Shown: positions 23,722-32,128, counted from the stretch's first letter. The stretch is 64,000 nt of DNA from Hyphomonadaceae bacterium (GCA_030697555.1 JAUYPV010000074.1:1-64000), one strand, 5' to 3'. Program-made: numbers and translations. The notes: generated from the letters alone by a model not told the origin.

Positions 23722-25091
23722 GGCTGCACATACCCATAGGTTCCATCGATACCGCCCGAAGCGCCGGCAGGCCGGACGGCTTCAGGTTTGCCGAACATGA
23801 AGAAAGCGACTTCGCTCGGCGGAAGGATCGTGTCGGTCGGGGCGGCGAGTTGCTTGCCCGAGACAGGTTTCACCAGACGCGCCGTGATCAACACGACCAG
23901 TTCCGTCTGGCGGCGCTCGAACTCTTCCGAGCGCGCCAGTGCACCGAGGATCGGCACGCTGCCGAGGCCGGGGATCGCGCGGATCTGGTTGGTCAGGTCG
24001 TCCTGGATCAGACCGGCAATCGCAAAGCTCTGGCCGTCGCGCAGTTCCACCGTCGTGTTGGTGCGGCGGACCTTGAGGCCGGGGATGCTGATATTGCCCA
24101 GCGTGGTGCTGACGGTCGGGTCGATCGAGGAGACCTCGGCCGAAAGTTCGAGGTTGATCGAGTCCTTGCCCGTCACGGTCGGAGTGAAGGCGAGGCCGAC
24201 GCCGAATTCCTTGAACTCGACGGTGATCGCGGTGCCTACCCCCGATGCGCCCGACCCGGAGGATTGAGCGACCGGGATCGGGAACTCACCGCCGGCGAGG
24301 AACTTGGCCGTATCGCCCGAAAGCGCGACCATGTTCGGCTCGGCAAGCGTGCGGACCAGGCCCTTCTGCTCCAGCATGTCGAAGGCGAAGTCGAGCCTGA
24401 AGTCGCCAGCCTCAACAAGCGAGAAAGCGCCGGCGACGTAGTTGAGCGGGTTGAGGCCATCCAGCGTGATGGCTCCAAACTCGCCTGCGTCGAGGTCCGT
24501 CAGCTCGAGCTGCGTGCCGATGTCTTTCAGCGCGGAGCGCTGCACTTCGGCGAACTTTACTTCCAGCATCACCTGCTGGCTGCCCGTGACGCCGATCATG
24601 TTGGTGATCTTGCCGGGAGCATAGCGCTCGGCAAGCGAAGCGATCGAGGCGGCGTGGCCAGCGTCGGCGACAGTGCCGGACAGAACGATGGAGTCGTTCG
24701 CGGCGCGAACCTCTACAGCGTCGTTCGGGTTGACCTCGAAGATCTTCCGCTTGAGGCCGTCCACATCATAGCCGATCGCTACGTCGTAGATACCGATGAC
24801 CGAGCCTTCGCGATCGCTGACGATCACGTTGGTCGATCCCACCGACTTGCCCAGGATGTAGAACTGGGTGCGCGAAAGCGCGACCACGTCCGCGACGGCG
24901 CTATTGCCGACCGAAAGCTCCGTGAACGGCCGGTCGGCCGTCACGATGCGCGACTTATTTAGCGCCAGCTGGATCTCAGCGGCGCTGTTCACCGGCGGCG
25001 TTTGCGCGCTGGTGGTCCCGGTCAGCGAGCCAGCCATTGCAAGGCTGGCGGCGCAGACCAGGAGCGATCTTTTCAGTGTAAACCGTCCCAC
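23718..25091 (-). CDS. cpaC: Tad pilus secretin CpaC/RcpA
   Basis: Outer-membrane secretin forming the exit channel for Flp pili, 457 residues. A Sec signal peptide ends around TSAQTPP. The N-terminal pilus domain (PFTELSVGNSAVADVVALS; GKSVGSTNVIVSD) is followed by a BON-like segment (IVLSGTVADAGHAASIASL) and the secretin core (VMLEVKFAEVQRSALKDIG; GQSFAIAGLIQDDL). The C-terminus has the short proline-rich tail common in this family. The position directly after cpaB is conserved. Confidence 0.95.
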   Translation of the reverse strand: MGRFTLKRSLLVCAASLAMAGSLTGTTSAQTPPVNSAAEIQLALNKSRIVTADRPFTELSVGNSAVADVVALSRTQFYILGKSVGSTNVIVSDREGSVIGIYDVAIGYDVDGLKRKIFEVNPNDAVEVRAANDSIVLSGTVADAGHAASIASLAERYAPGKITNMIGVTGSQQVMLEVKFAEVQRSALKDIGTQLELTDLDAGEFGAITLDGLNPLNYVAGAFSLVEAGDFRLDFAFDMLEQKGLVRTLAEPNMVALSGDTAKFLAGGEFPIPVAQSSGSGASGVGTAITVEFKEFGVGLAFTPTVTGKDSINLELSAEVSSIDPTVSTTLGNISIPGLKVRRTNTTVELRDGQSFAIAGLIQDDLTNQIRAIPGLGSVPILGALARSEEFERRQTELVVLITARLVKPVSGKQLAAPTDTILPPSEVAFFMFGKPEAVRPAGASGGIDGTYGYVQP

Positions 25092-25138
25092 GTACTACTC
25101 CCTACTCACACAACTCTGCTCTGGCCGGCGAACCCGGT

Positions 25139-25975
25139 TCAGCGCGTCACTTTTTCCTGCTCGACTTCCGTACCCTTGCGGACCCGGACGTAGAGCGAGT
25201 TATCCCTGGCCGGGGCGGGCGCGCTTCTGGGCGCCGGCGCCGAGGCTTTCTTCTCGCCGAGGTCGCTGGCGGCGATCTGCGAGGTTTTTTCTTCCGTCAG
25301 CGCCGCGTAGTTGCGCAGCGAGAGGCTGAGGGTTCCGACCTGCGCGGCCAGGGCCAGCTTCTGCGCCTGCTCGGGCGTGACTTCGAAGGTGGCGGATTTA
25401 CCGAGCACCGGCGCTTCCGTATTTTCGTTGGAGAGCTGGTCGATGCCGAGGACGGAGACGTTCTGAAGAATGACGTCCGTCGCGAGGTTGTCGCGGCCGC
25501 TATTGTTGAGCTGACGCGTCAGCAGGATATCGACCCGATCGCCGGGAAGGATGAAGCCGCCGACGCCTGAGACGTCGTTGATGCGGACTGTGAAGGCGCG
25601 CATGCCTTCCGCAAGTTTCCTCGACAGGATCGGCCGTTCGCCGAAACCCGAAACCTTGGACTTGAGATAGGGTTCGCCGGCCGTCATCGGGCGCAGGGCG
25701 ATGCGAGGCGCTTCGGGGCCTTCGAGCAGGTCGGCGCGTGTGAGGATGGCGTCTTTCGGAACGGACGCTTCCGGCCAGTCGACCATGCGGACGTAGTCGG
25801 GAACGATCTTGTCGCCGTACGCGATGTCCTTGGCGGCCACCATGACCTTGGTGGTTGCGATGACCGGAACATCGGCGTTCGCCGCTTCGGTCTGCGGACG
25901 ATTGGTGAAGAGTAGAAAGAGAGCCACGCCGGCGAAAACCACACCGATGATCAGGCTGTAGATTGACCTACGCAT
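25139..25975 (-). CDS. cpaB: Flp pilus assembly protein CpaB/RcpC
   Basis: A 278-residue protein with one N-terminal membrane anchor (SLIIGVVFAGVALFLLF) and an SAF domain (VMVAAKDIAYGDKIVPDYVR), followed by the RcpC region with GVGGFILPGDRVDILLTRQL. It is thought to bind peptidoglycan and support the secretin. It is the first gene after the pilins and lies 47 nt ahead of cpaC. Confidence 0.94.
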   Translation of the reverse strand: MRRSIYSLIIGVVFAGVALFLLFTNRPQTEAANADVPVIATTKVMVAAKDIAYGDKIVPDYVRMVDWPEASVPKDAILTRADLLEGPEAPRIALRPMTAGEPYLKSKVSGFGERPILSRKLAEGMRAFTVRINDVSGVGGFILPGDRVDILLTRQLNNSGRDNLATDVILQNVSVLGIDQLSNENTEAPVLGKSATFEVTPEQAQKLALAAQVGTLSLSLRNYAALTEEKTSQIAASDLGEKKASAPAPRSAPAPARDNSLYVRVRKGTEVEQEKVTR

Positions 25976-26040
25976 GTTTCGACCGCCAAAAAAATCTCTA
26001 GACCGTCACATAAAGTGCAAGTCGCGCGCCGCGCCTGATT

Positions 26041-26226
26041 TCAGGGGGTTACGCTGTCTGCCGCGGTGCTCATCTGAGTGGCGACCGCACCGCCAAGTTG
26101 GTCAGCGCTCTGCAGGACCATGTTGGATATGCCTAGCGCAGCGAGCATCACGACCGCGCACAGCACCACCCACTCGATGGTAGTGAGGCCGTCGTCTTTC
26201 TCGAAAAATCGAAGCAACTTTTGCAT
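26041..26226 (-). CDS. Flp-family type IVb pilin (second)
   Basis: A 61-residue prepilin. The cleavage motif DG|LTTIEWVVL has the conserved Glu after four residues but Trp instead of the usual Tyr next to it. A single hydrophobic helix forms the rest of the mature core (VMLAALGISNMVLQ). The C-terminal tail is short and Thr/Ser rich. It lies between the terminator after the first pilin gene and cpaB, so its mRNA may come from read-through or its own promoter. Confidence 0.92.
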   Translation of the reverse strand: MQKLLRFFEKDDGLTTIEWVVLCAVVMLAALGISNMVLQSADQLGGAVATQMSTAADSVTP

Positions 26227-26243
26227 TCGTCCGCCCTCGACCT

Positions 26244-26278
26244 GAAAAGAAAAGCGGCCGCCCGTTTTCGGGCGGCCG
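26244..26278 (-). terminator. Rho-independent terminator between the two flp pilin genes
   Basis: A perfect 10-bp stem (CGGCCGCCCG at 26255-26264 with CGGGCGGCCG at 26269-26278) and a 4-nt loop are followed on minus by CTTTTCTTTTC. This would uncouple high expression of the first pilin from the machinery genes. Confidence 0.85.
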
Positions 26279-26288
26279 TTTGTCGACG

Positions 26289-26498
26289 TTACAGGCCGTC
26301 GCCGAACGTGCCGGGGCCGCTCGGAGTGGCGGCGTCCGTGGCAACGACGTTCAGGCCGTCCTTGACGCTTTTGCCGGCGACGTCAGCGCCTTGCATCACG
26401 AAACCGGTGATCGCGATCGCAGCGAGCACCATCACAGCCGCGATGCCGACCCACTCGATCGTCACCAGGCCGTCTTCACTGTGAACAAACTTCTTCAT
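26289..26498 (-). CDS. Flp-family type IVb pilin (first, likely major pilin)
   Basis: A 69-residue prepilin with a short basic leader (MKKFVHSEDG) and the cleavage motif DG|LVTIEWVGI, the Tyr after Glu again being replaced by Trp. The helix is VMVLAAIAITGFVMQ and a Gly/Pro-rich tail follows. It is closest to the upstream promoter region, has a GAGG ribosome site 6-7 nt before ATG, and is followed directly by a strong terminator. By analogy with other Tad loci, this suggests it is the abundant pilus subunit. Confidence 0.93.
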   Translation of the reverse strand: MKKFVHSEDGLVTIEWVGIAAVMVLAAIAITGFVMQGADVAGKSVKDGLNVVATDAATPSGPGTFGDGL

Positions 26499-27043
26499 GT
26501 CAGTCCTCGTCCCTTGCTACTTTGAGCCTGCGCCAAAGCGCCCGTGCCCCTTGAAATGAGTCTGCGCCAGCCGCTCAGACCGTTTGAGGGTATGCAAACG
26601 CAGCGCCGAAGCACTTCGATTCATCCCGGGCGATTCTTGCGAGCAGCGAGGGATGCACGCGGCGCGCGAACATTTTCGAGCGGCGCCCAAGCAGCGCGCG
26701 AATTTATGAAGCGGATGGAGTGCTTTTTTTGCTGTCGGGAGATTTGCGGAAGGATCAGGATTCCTCCGCGCCGCCGGGCTACATTTCCGTTCCGCAAGAT
26801 GAGTGGAAGGCGCAGAAGAGCGAACAACCCCGCATATTCTCGTGCGCTGCGCCGGGCAGGTTAACCATTCTCTCGCGGCGCGAGCGGATTGTGGCGTTTC
26901 GCAGGATATCAGTGGCTTACGCGAGGCGGTGGCTTGGTTTGCCGTGCAATTCCGAACACTTCAGTGTCCGGTTTCAGCACATGGGGTGACCGCCCTGCCA
27001 GCTCTGCCATAGGCTGTCGCTGGATATGGTATTCGAGGAAAAC
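26499..27043. other. Long intergenic leader upstream of the Tad/Flp locus
   Basis: No supported gene is present in this ~545-bp divergent spacer. It must carry the promoter of the pilin gene on minus and that of the DsbA-like gene on plus. A TTAACCAT octamer at 26861-26868 matches the half-site bound by CtrA in Caulobacter, which controls pilA there; it is about 365 bp from the pilin start. No clear sigma-54 element was found. Confidence 0.4.
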
Positions 27044-27709
27044 ATGGCCACGCCGCTTCGCATCGATTTCGTTTCCGACGTTGCGTGCCCGTGGTGCGTT
27101 ATCGGCCTCAGGTCCCTGCTGACGGCCATCGAAAGCGTTGGCGATGATGTCGATGTCGAGATCCGTTTCCAGCCGTTTGAATTGAACCCAGACATGCCGC
27201 CCGAAGGCGAGAACACGTTCGAGCATGTGCAGAAGAAGTATGGCTCGAACGAGGAAAGATCGGCGGCGTCGCGCAAGGCGCTGAAGGACAGCGGCGAGGC
27301 GCTGGGGTTCACGTTCAATTACGGTCCGAAGAGCCGAATCTGGAACACGTTCGATGCGCATCGGCTCCTGCATTGGGCGGCGCAGGAAGGCAAGCAGCTC
27401 GAGCTGAAGGAGGCGCTGTTCAAGGCCAACTTCACCGACCAGCTTTCGACATCGGATCACGAAGTGCTGGTGCGGGCGGCGACCGAGGCGGGGCTCGATG
27501 CACGGAAAGCGCGGGCGGTCCTCACTAACGGGGATTTCGCCGGCGAGGTTCGCAAGGATGAAGAGCTCTGGCGCAATCGCGGCATCAACGCGGTGCCGTC
27601 GGTGATCTTCAACCAGCGCTGGATGATCCAGGGTGGACAGCCGCCGGAAGTGTTCGAGAACGCCATCCGCCAGATCATCGCCGGCACGGCGACCGAAGCG
27701 CGAGCCTAG
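27044..27709 (+). CDS. DsbA-family oxidoreductase (FrnE-like)
   Basis: Thioredoxin-fold protein with the active site CPWC in the motif VACPWCVIG, close to the N-terminus (about residues 13-16). The layout matches the cytosolic FrnE/2-hydroxychromene isomerase-like branch of the DsbA family, including the late motif NAVPSVIFNQRWMIQGGQ with a cis-Pro. No signal peptide is present, so it probably acts on thiols or polyketide-like substrates in the cytosol. The ATG at 27044 has GAGGAA just upstream; an in-frame ATG at 27026 has no ribosome site. A terminator follows. Confidence 0.9.
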   Translation: MATPLRIDFVSDVACPWCVIGLRSLLTAIESVGDDVDVEIRFQPFELNPDMPPEGENTFEHVQKKYGSNEERSAASRKALKDSGEALGFTFNYGPKSRIWNTFDAHRLLHWAAQEGKQLELKEALFKANFTDQLSTSDHEVLVRAATEAGLDARKARAVLTNGDFAGEVRKDEELWRNRGINAVPSVIFNQRWMIQGGQPPEVFENAIRQIIAGTATEARA

Positions 27710-27721
27710 GGGCCAAACAAA

Positions 27722-27749
27722 AAAGGCCGGCTCCTGAGAGCCGGCCTTT
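27722..27749. terminator. Bidirectional terminator
   Basis: A perfect 12-bp stem (AAAGGCCGGCTC and its complement) with a 4-nt loop is flanked by A-rich sequence on the left and TTTG on the right. It sits between the convergent DsbA-like and SRPBCC genes and can end transcripts from both sides. Confidence 0.85.
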
Positions 27750-27771
27750 GTCGTTCGCTGTCCGGCTTCTT

Positions 27772-28326
27772 TCAGCCGCCTTCGGCCATCTTCTTCATGT
27801 TGGCGAGGGCGCCTTCGAACATCTTGCGGCGGGTGCTGACGTCGGCGTCCTTGGCGGCCTGGTCGGGCTTGTCGGAGACATCGAGCATCAGCGTGTAGAC
27901 GAGCTTGGACGACTTGACGTCGACCGGCTTGGCTTCGAGGAAGCCGTGATAGAGGTTGTACCACTTACCTTCGACGGCGGGCTGAGTGTAGCCATAGCTG
28001 AGGTCTGTCTTGGCGGTGAGGACTTCGGTTACGCTATTGGCGATCTTGCGCACCGAGCCAACGCCGCCATTGCCCGAGGTGACCACGCAGGGAATTTCGG
28101 CGCCAGCGCGCAGCCATTTTCCAAGATCACAGTAGCCGCCGACCTTGGCCCAGACTTCGGCTGCCGGCTTGTTGACGGTGATCTCCATCGGGATCGCGAC
28201 GTATTCCGGCGCTTTCGCGGTCGCGGTCGCGGTCGCGGCCGGGGCGGCTGCACCCTGCTGCGCGGAGGCTGTTCCGACGAGGCCGATGCCGACCGCGGCG
28301 GCGGCCAGCGTTGTGATGAACTTCAT
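27772..28326 (-). CDS. SRPBCC-family secreted protein
   Basis: A 184-residue protein with a Sec signal peptide (MKFITTLAAAAVG through GTASAQ), then an Ala/Thr linker and a START/Bet v1-like SRPBCC fold: MEITVNKPAAEVWAKVGGYC, KWLRAGAEIPCVVT, GSVRKIANSVTEVLTAKTDL. This matches polyketide cyclase/dehydrase-like periplasmic proteins that bind small hydrophobic ligands; no catalytic function can be assigned. The ATG at 28326 has a GGGAGAG ribosome site. The linker is encoded by tandem GCGGTC hexamers. Confidence 0.85.
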   Translation of the reverse strand: MKFITTLAAAAVGIGLVGTASAQQGAAAPAATATATAKAPEYVAIPMEITVNKPAAEVWAKVGGYCDLGKWLRAGAEIPCVVTSGNGGVGSVRKIANSVTEVLTAKTDLSYGYTQPAVEGKWYNLYHGFLEAKPVDVKSSKLVYTLMLDVSDKPDQAAKDADVSTRRKMFEGALANMKKMAEGG

Positions 28327-28502
28327 GATGTCTCTCCCTTGCGCCGCCCGTGCGGCTGGTCCCGCATTCGCGGTTGAGGGGAAATTGCGCTGTCGGGCAG
28401 GGAAAGCGCCAGCGGTTTTTTCAGCAATGGCAGTCACGAACGCGCCAATAACGCGGGTGCGAACTGTAGAAAACGCTGGGGAAGTCGCGTCCTGGCCGGA
28501 AC

Positions 28503-30125
28503 TCAGGCCGCTTCGGCCTGCGCCTTGGACGCGCGGTTCGATGCGAGCTGGCCGGCGGAAAGGCTACGGACGCGGGTGATCTCGGTGATCAGGTCGCGTT
28601 CGGCGATCGGCTTGGCGAGATAGCCGTCCATGCCCATGCCCAGGTAGCGCTCCTTGTCGCCGCTCATGGCGTCGGCGGTAAGGGCGACGACGGGGATATC
28701 GGCGAAGGGTTCGGCGGAGGCGCGGATCGTCGCGATGGTCTCGACGCCATCCATCACCGGCATATGCACATCGAGCAGCACGAGGTCGAAATGTTCGCGG
28801 CGCAGAGCTTCGAGCGCTTCCTTGCCGTTGGTGGCTTCGACCACGCGCATGTTGAACGGGCGCAGGAAGAGCGAGGCGACCTGGCGATTGATCGGGTGAT
28901 CATCGACCAGCAGCAGGCGCAGGTTCTGGGTCTTCAGGGTCGAGCGGGATTCATCTTCCGACATCGAGACGCCTTCGTGGACGACGCGGTGCTGGGGCGC
29001 GGCTTCGCCGGCGAGGAAGGTCAGGGTGAATTCCGAGCCGCGGCCGATTTCGGATTTGACCGAGGCTTCGCCGCCCATGAGTTCGGCGAGGCGGCGGCAG
29101 ATCGAGAGGCCGAGGCCGGTGCCGCCGTAACGGCGCGATGTCGAGTCATCCGCCTGGACGAATGGGCTGAAGAGGCGGTCCATCGTCTCCTGGTCCATGC
29201 CGACGCCGGTGTCTGAGACGCGGACGCGCACGAGATACTGTCCGTCGGGGTGCTTCTTCGCGGTGACGAACACCTCGACGCGGCCCCTGTGGGTGAACTT
29301 GATGGCGTTGGAGACGAGGTTCGAGACGCACTGGCGCACGCGCACGGCGTCGAAGTTGAGGACCTGCGGCAGGTCGGCGTCGAGAGAGAGATAGAATTCG
29401 AGGCCGCTCTCCTCGGCTTTCGGTTTCCACAGGCGATAGAGGCGGCGCAGCGTGTGGGTGAGGTCGGTGTCGGCGCCGATGATGGCGATCTTGCCAGCTT
29501 CGATCTTGGAGAGATCGAGCACGTCGTTGAGCAGCGACATCAGGTTGCGGCCCGAGTCGAGAATGGTGGCGACCTGCTCGCGCTGGTCGTCGCTGAGCGC
29601 CGACATCTCGAGAACCTGCGCCATGCCGAGAATGCCGTTCAGCGGTGTGCGGATCTCGTGGCTCATGTTGGCGAGGAAAGCGGACTTGGCGTTCGAGGCC
29701 TGGACGGCGGCGGCCTGCGCCTTCTTGAGGTCCTTCTCGCGCTGGCGGAGTTCGGTGACGTCGACCGAGATCGCGACCTTCCGGCCATCGGCCATCGGGC
29801 GGTAGGTGATCTGGACAAGGCCGCCGTCGGGCGTCTTTACCTCATAGGTCTCGCCAGTCTCGGTGTAGGAACGGAACTTGTCGACCTGCCGTTCGACCTG
29901 TTCGTCGGTGTAGTCGGGGCGGGCCTGGCGCACGGAATGGCGCATCGCCTCGTCGTAGGTTTTGGCGCCGGCCGCGAAGGCGGCGTAGAGGTGGGGGAAG
30001 CGCTTCTCCGACATATGGTTGTGAAGGATCGGACGGCCGTCCGTGTCGAAGATCGAAATGCCGTCGGGCAGGTTCTCGATAGCCTCGAGAAATATCGGAT
30101 CAATATCGAGTTCGGTGGGCGCCAT
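28503..30125 (-). CDS. Hybrid sensor histidine kinase/response regulator
   Basis: A 540-residue soluble signalling protein. It has an N-terminal PAS-like domain (NLPDGISIFDTDGRPILHN; about 15-125) and a coiled-coil linker (QREKDLKKAQAAAVQA). The HisKA domain has phospho-His156 in NMSHEIRTPLNGILGMAQ, and the HATPase domain has N, G1 and G2 boxes (LVSNAIKFT, DTGVGMD, GGTGLGLSI). A C-terminal receiver has its phospho-acceptor at about Asp452 in LVLLDVHMPVMDG. No membrane segment is visible, so it probably senses a cytosolic cue. There is no Hpt domain or partner regulator next to it. Confidence 0.95.
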   Translation of the reverse strand: MAPTELDIDPIFLEAIENLPDGISIFDTDGRPILHNHMSEKRFPHLYAAFAAGAKTYDEAMRHSVRQARPDYTDEQVERQVDKFRSYTETGETYEVKTPDGGLVQITYRPMADGRKVAISVDVTELRQREKDLKKAQAAAVQASNAKSAFLANMSHEIRTPLNGILGMAQVLEMSALSDDQREQVATILDSGRNLMSLLNDVLDLSKIEAGKIAIIGADTDLTHTLRRLYRLWKPKAEESGLEFYLSLDADLPQVLNFDAVRVRQCVSNLVSNAIKFTHRGRVEVFVTAKKHPDGQYLVRVRVSDTGVGMDQETMDRLFSPFVQADDSTSRRYGGTGLGLSICRRLAELMGGEASVKSEIGRGSEFTLTFLAGEAAPQHRVVHEGVSMSEDESRSTLKTQNLRLLLVDDHPINRQVASLFLRPFNMRVVEATNGKEALEALRREHFDLVLLDVHMPVMDGVETIATIRASAEPFADIPVVALTADAMSGDKERYLGMGMDGYLAKPIAERDLITEITRVRSLSAGQLASNRASKAQAEAA

Positions 30126-30410
30126 TTACGTCGTGCCTCTTCGTTCCCCCGGTCCGGCATTCCGCCGGGCGTGGATCAGGCCTGTTCGCCGGGTTTCCCA
30201 TTCCTTCGCGGGAAGGGAGCAACCGGTCGCGGCCACGATTCCCGCGTGGACAATGAGTCATTATCCCTAAGAAAGACTGACCACTGGGCTTAATCGAAAG
30301 GGCTTCCAAATTTACCTATGACTTGGAAATGCCGGGTTCGTCGCCGCGCGGAGCGGGTCTCGCCGGGATTCGGACTAGCCCTTGATGGCCCGGTTGCGGC
30401 CCGGGCAGGC

Positions 30411-30484
30411 TGGAGCGGGTAGAGGGAATCGAACCCTCGTATTCAGCTTGGAAGGCTGCTGCTCTACCATTGAGCTATACCCGC
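30411..30484 (-). tRNA. tRNA-Gly(UCC)
   Basis: Reading the minus strand gives a full cloverleaf. The acceptor arm is GCGGGTA paired with TACCCGC, the D-arm is GCTCAATGGTAGAGC, the anticodon loop CTTCCAA has anticodon TCC, and the T-arm is GAGGGTTCGATTCCCTC. The discriminator T is followed by an encoded CCA. It is 74 nt and has no intron. It reads GGA and probably other Gly codons. Confidence 0.96.
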
Positions 30485-30536
30485 GAGCGGGGGTGCAGGT
30501 ACGCGAAATCGCCTGCGAAGTCGAGACGGGCGGGTC

Positions 30537-30586
30537 TTGCAGAATTGCATAGAATATGTTATCTAGTGCAAATCTGCACAGGAGGT
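30537..30586 (+). promoter_or_regulatory. Promoter and operator of the RES-Xre pair
   Basis: An inverted repeat, TGCAGAATTGCA (30538-30549) and TGCAAATCTGCA (30567-30578), matches at 11 of 12 positions around a 17-bp spacer. It overlaps a plausible -35 TTGCAG (30537) and -10 TATCTA (30560) at 17-bp spacing. GGAGGT at 30581 is the ribosome site. The arrangement fits autorepression by the antitoxin, which is inference. Confidence 0.65.
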
Positions 30587-30590
30587 CAGC

Positions 30591-31007
30591 GTGGCTGATC
30601 TTAGAGATGGCGAAGCGGCTTCCTTTCAACCGCGCATTGTGGCCGGCAAGGTCGACCCGCGCGATGCGCTGACCGGCTTTTTCGGCATCATGGAGCGCTG
30701 GGACATCGATAACGAAACGGCGCGCGTCCTTCTGGGCGCCCCGGCGGAGCGGACGTTCTTCGAATGGAAGAAGGGCAAGGCGGCGCGGGTGTCGGACGAT
30801 ACGCTGCGGCGCATCGGCTATGTCGCGGGCATCTTCAAGGGGCTGCAGATCGCCTATTCGGACGCGGCGCTGGCGGATGGCTGGCTGAGGCGGCCGAATG
30901 ACTTCTTCGGCGGGCAGCCGCCGCTGGAACGCATGAAGGCGGGAGACATCGTCGATCTCGCGGCTGTCCGGGAGTATGTGGATGCCGCCCGCGCACCCTG
31001 GTCCTAG
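30591..31007 (+). CDS. MbcA/ParS/Xre-type antitoxin (DUF2384)
   Basis: A 138-residue antitoxin of the RES-Xre type II system. An N-terminal helical DNA-binding region is followed by the C-terminal MbcA/ParS toxin-binding domain (IAYSDAALADGWLRRPNDFF and GDIVDLAAVREYVDAAR). The GTG start has GGAGGT four nt upstream. It is followed by the RES toxin gene, overlapping it by about 30 nt, so the two are co-translated. In characterised pairs the antitoxin caps the toxin active site and represses its own promoter; the inverted repeat upstream supports this here. Confidence 0.9.
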   Translation: MADLRDGEAASFQPRIVAGKVDPRDALTGFFGIMERWDIDNETARVLLGAPAERTFFEWKKGKAARVSDDTLRRIGYVAGIFKGLQIAYSDAALADGWLRRPNDFFGGQPPLERMKAGDIVDLAAVREYVDAARAPWS

Positions 31008-31710
31008 ACAGCGGGCGCCGAAGCTCCGGCGGGTGCGATGGAAGCAGGCCTGGCGCATCATCGCCTCGCGCTATCCGCCGATCGATGTGTTCGAGCGCGC
31101 CTCGAAGGACCCCGCGGCGCAGCAGGCGCTGATCGCGCTGGAGCAGATGACCAATCCGAGGCTGAGGAACGAGGCCGGCCAGATCGCGCTGGTGCCGCCC
31201 GGCCGCGCCGTGTTCGGCGCTGGGGCGAGCTATGTGATGGCGTCGTTCACCCACCTCAACCGGAAAGGCTCGCGTTTCAGCGACGGCGCCTATGGACTCT
31301 ACTACTGCGCCGAAAGCATGGAGACGGCGATCGCGGAGACGGTGCACCATTTCCAGCGGTTCGCGCGCGATAGCCACGATCCGGAACGCTATGAGGACAT
31401 GCGCGTGCTGGTTGGCGCGATCGACCACGAGTTCCACGACGTGGGAAGCGTTTCAAAGCAGCGGCTGGCGAGCATCATGGACTCGGACTCCTATGTCGAC
31501 AGCCAGCCGTTCGGAGCGGGCCTCCGGGCAGATGGCAGCGATGGCGTCGTCTATCCCAGCGCGCGGCGCGCGGAGGGAGAGTGCGTCGGCGCGTTCTGGC
31601 CAGATGCCGTGGGCCTACCGGCGCAGGAGAAGCATCTCAAATATCATTGGGATGGCGAGCGGGTGGCGAAGTATTTCGATTATTCGAAAGAACAGTGGGT
31701 TGGGCTCTAG
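30976..31710 (+). CDS. RES-family toxin (NAD+-degrading)
   Basis: RES domain toxins degrade cellular NAD+ by phosphorolysis or hydrolysis unless bound by antitoxin. This 244-residue protein has the family blocks FSDGAYGLYYCAESMETAIAE (containing the conserved Glu; the Arg precedes it in RKGSRFS) and GSDGVVYPSAR with the conserved Ser. These are the Arg-Glu-Ser triad that names the family. The frame appears intact, so the toxin should be active. ATG at 30976 or 30982 can start it; 30982 is better spaced (7 nt) from GGGAG at 30970-30974. Confidence 0.9.
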   Translation: MWMPPAHPGPRQRAPKLRRVRWKQAWRIIASRYPPIDVFERASKDPAAQQALIALEQMTNPRLRNEAGQIALVPPGRAVFGAGASYVMASFTHLNRKGSRFSDGAYGLYYCAESMETAIAETVHHFQRFARDSHDPERYEDMRVLVGAIDHEFHDVGSVSKQRLASIMDSDSYVDSQPFGAGLRADGSDGVVYPSARRAEGECVGAFWPDAVGLPAQEKHLKYHWDGERVAKYFDYSKEQWVGL

Positions 31711-31742
31711 CCCGCGTTGATGTCCCTTCTGGGTCGCTGCGG

Positions 31743-32108
31743 TCAGCCTTCGTGATCGGCCGGGTAGGGGAAGAAGAGTTCATTCCCGTCCGGATCTGCG
31801 ATGATCATCGTCTTATAGCCCCAATAGCCGTCGCGGATGGCGATGCCTTTGGCTTCGTAGTCGCGGCGGGTGGCTTCAAGCACGTCCAGATCGAGCGAGA
31901 TGAAGATTCGGCCGGCGCCGGCCTTCATGCGATCCTGGCAGCTGAAGATGAGTTCGCAGCCGAGGCGTTCCACCTGCACGATCTGCGTGGCGCCGCCCTC
32001 GTCGTAGCGCCAGCTTTCGTCAAACCCGAGCTGGCCGATGTAGAAGTCGAGCGTGCGCTTCAGGTTCGCCGCGTAGAGTATCGGACGTGAATACCAGTTG
32101 TCTCCCAT
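31743..32108 (-). CDS. VOC (glyoxalase/bleomycin-resistance) family protein
   Basis: A 121-residue single vicinal-oxygen-chelate domain. It starts with SRPILYAANLKRTLDFYIGQ and has the second beta-alpha-beta unit around GRIFISLDLDVLEATRRDYE and ADPDGNELFFPYP with the usual Glu. No specific substrate can be assigned; members act as metal-dependent lyases, dioxygenases or binding proteins. It lies 20 nt after the uracil-DNA glycosylase gene in the same direction. Confidence 0.83.
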   Translation of the reverse strand: MGDNWYSRPILYAANLKRTLDFYIGQLGFDESWRYDEGGATQIVQVERLGCELIFSCQDRMKAGAGRIFISLDLDVLEATRRDYEAKGIAIRDGYWGYKTMIIADPDGNELFFPYPADHEG

Positions 32109-32128
32109 GTCTCCTCCCTGGGCGCGCG

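Noticed and set aside
26544-26864. 106-residue plus-strand open frame in the Tad leader
   Set aside because: Arg/Pro-rich chance composition, no ribosome site and no domain; the region is better read as a leader.
30411-30586. tRNA-Gly as attachment site of an element carrying the RES-Xre pair
   Set aside because: The toxin-antitoxin lies on the 5' side of the tRNA, there is no integrase, and no repeat of the tRNA 3' end is visible.
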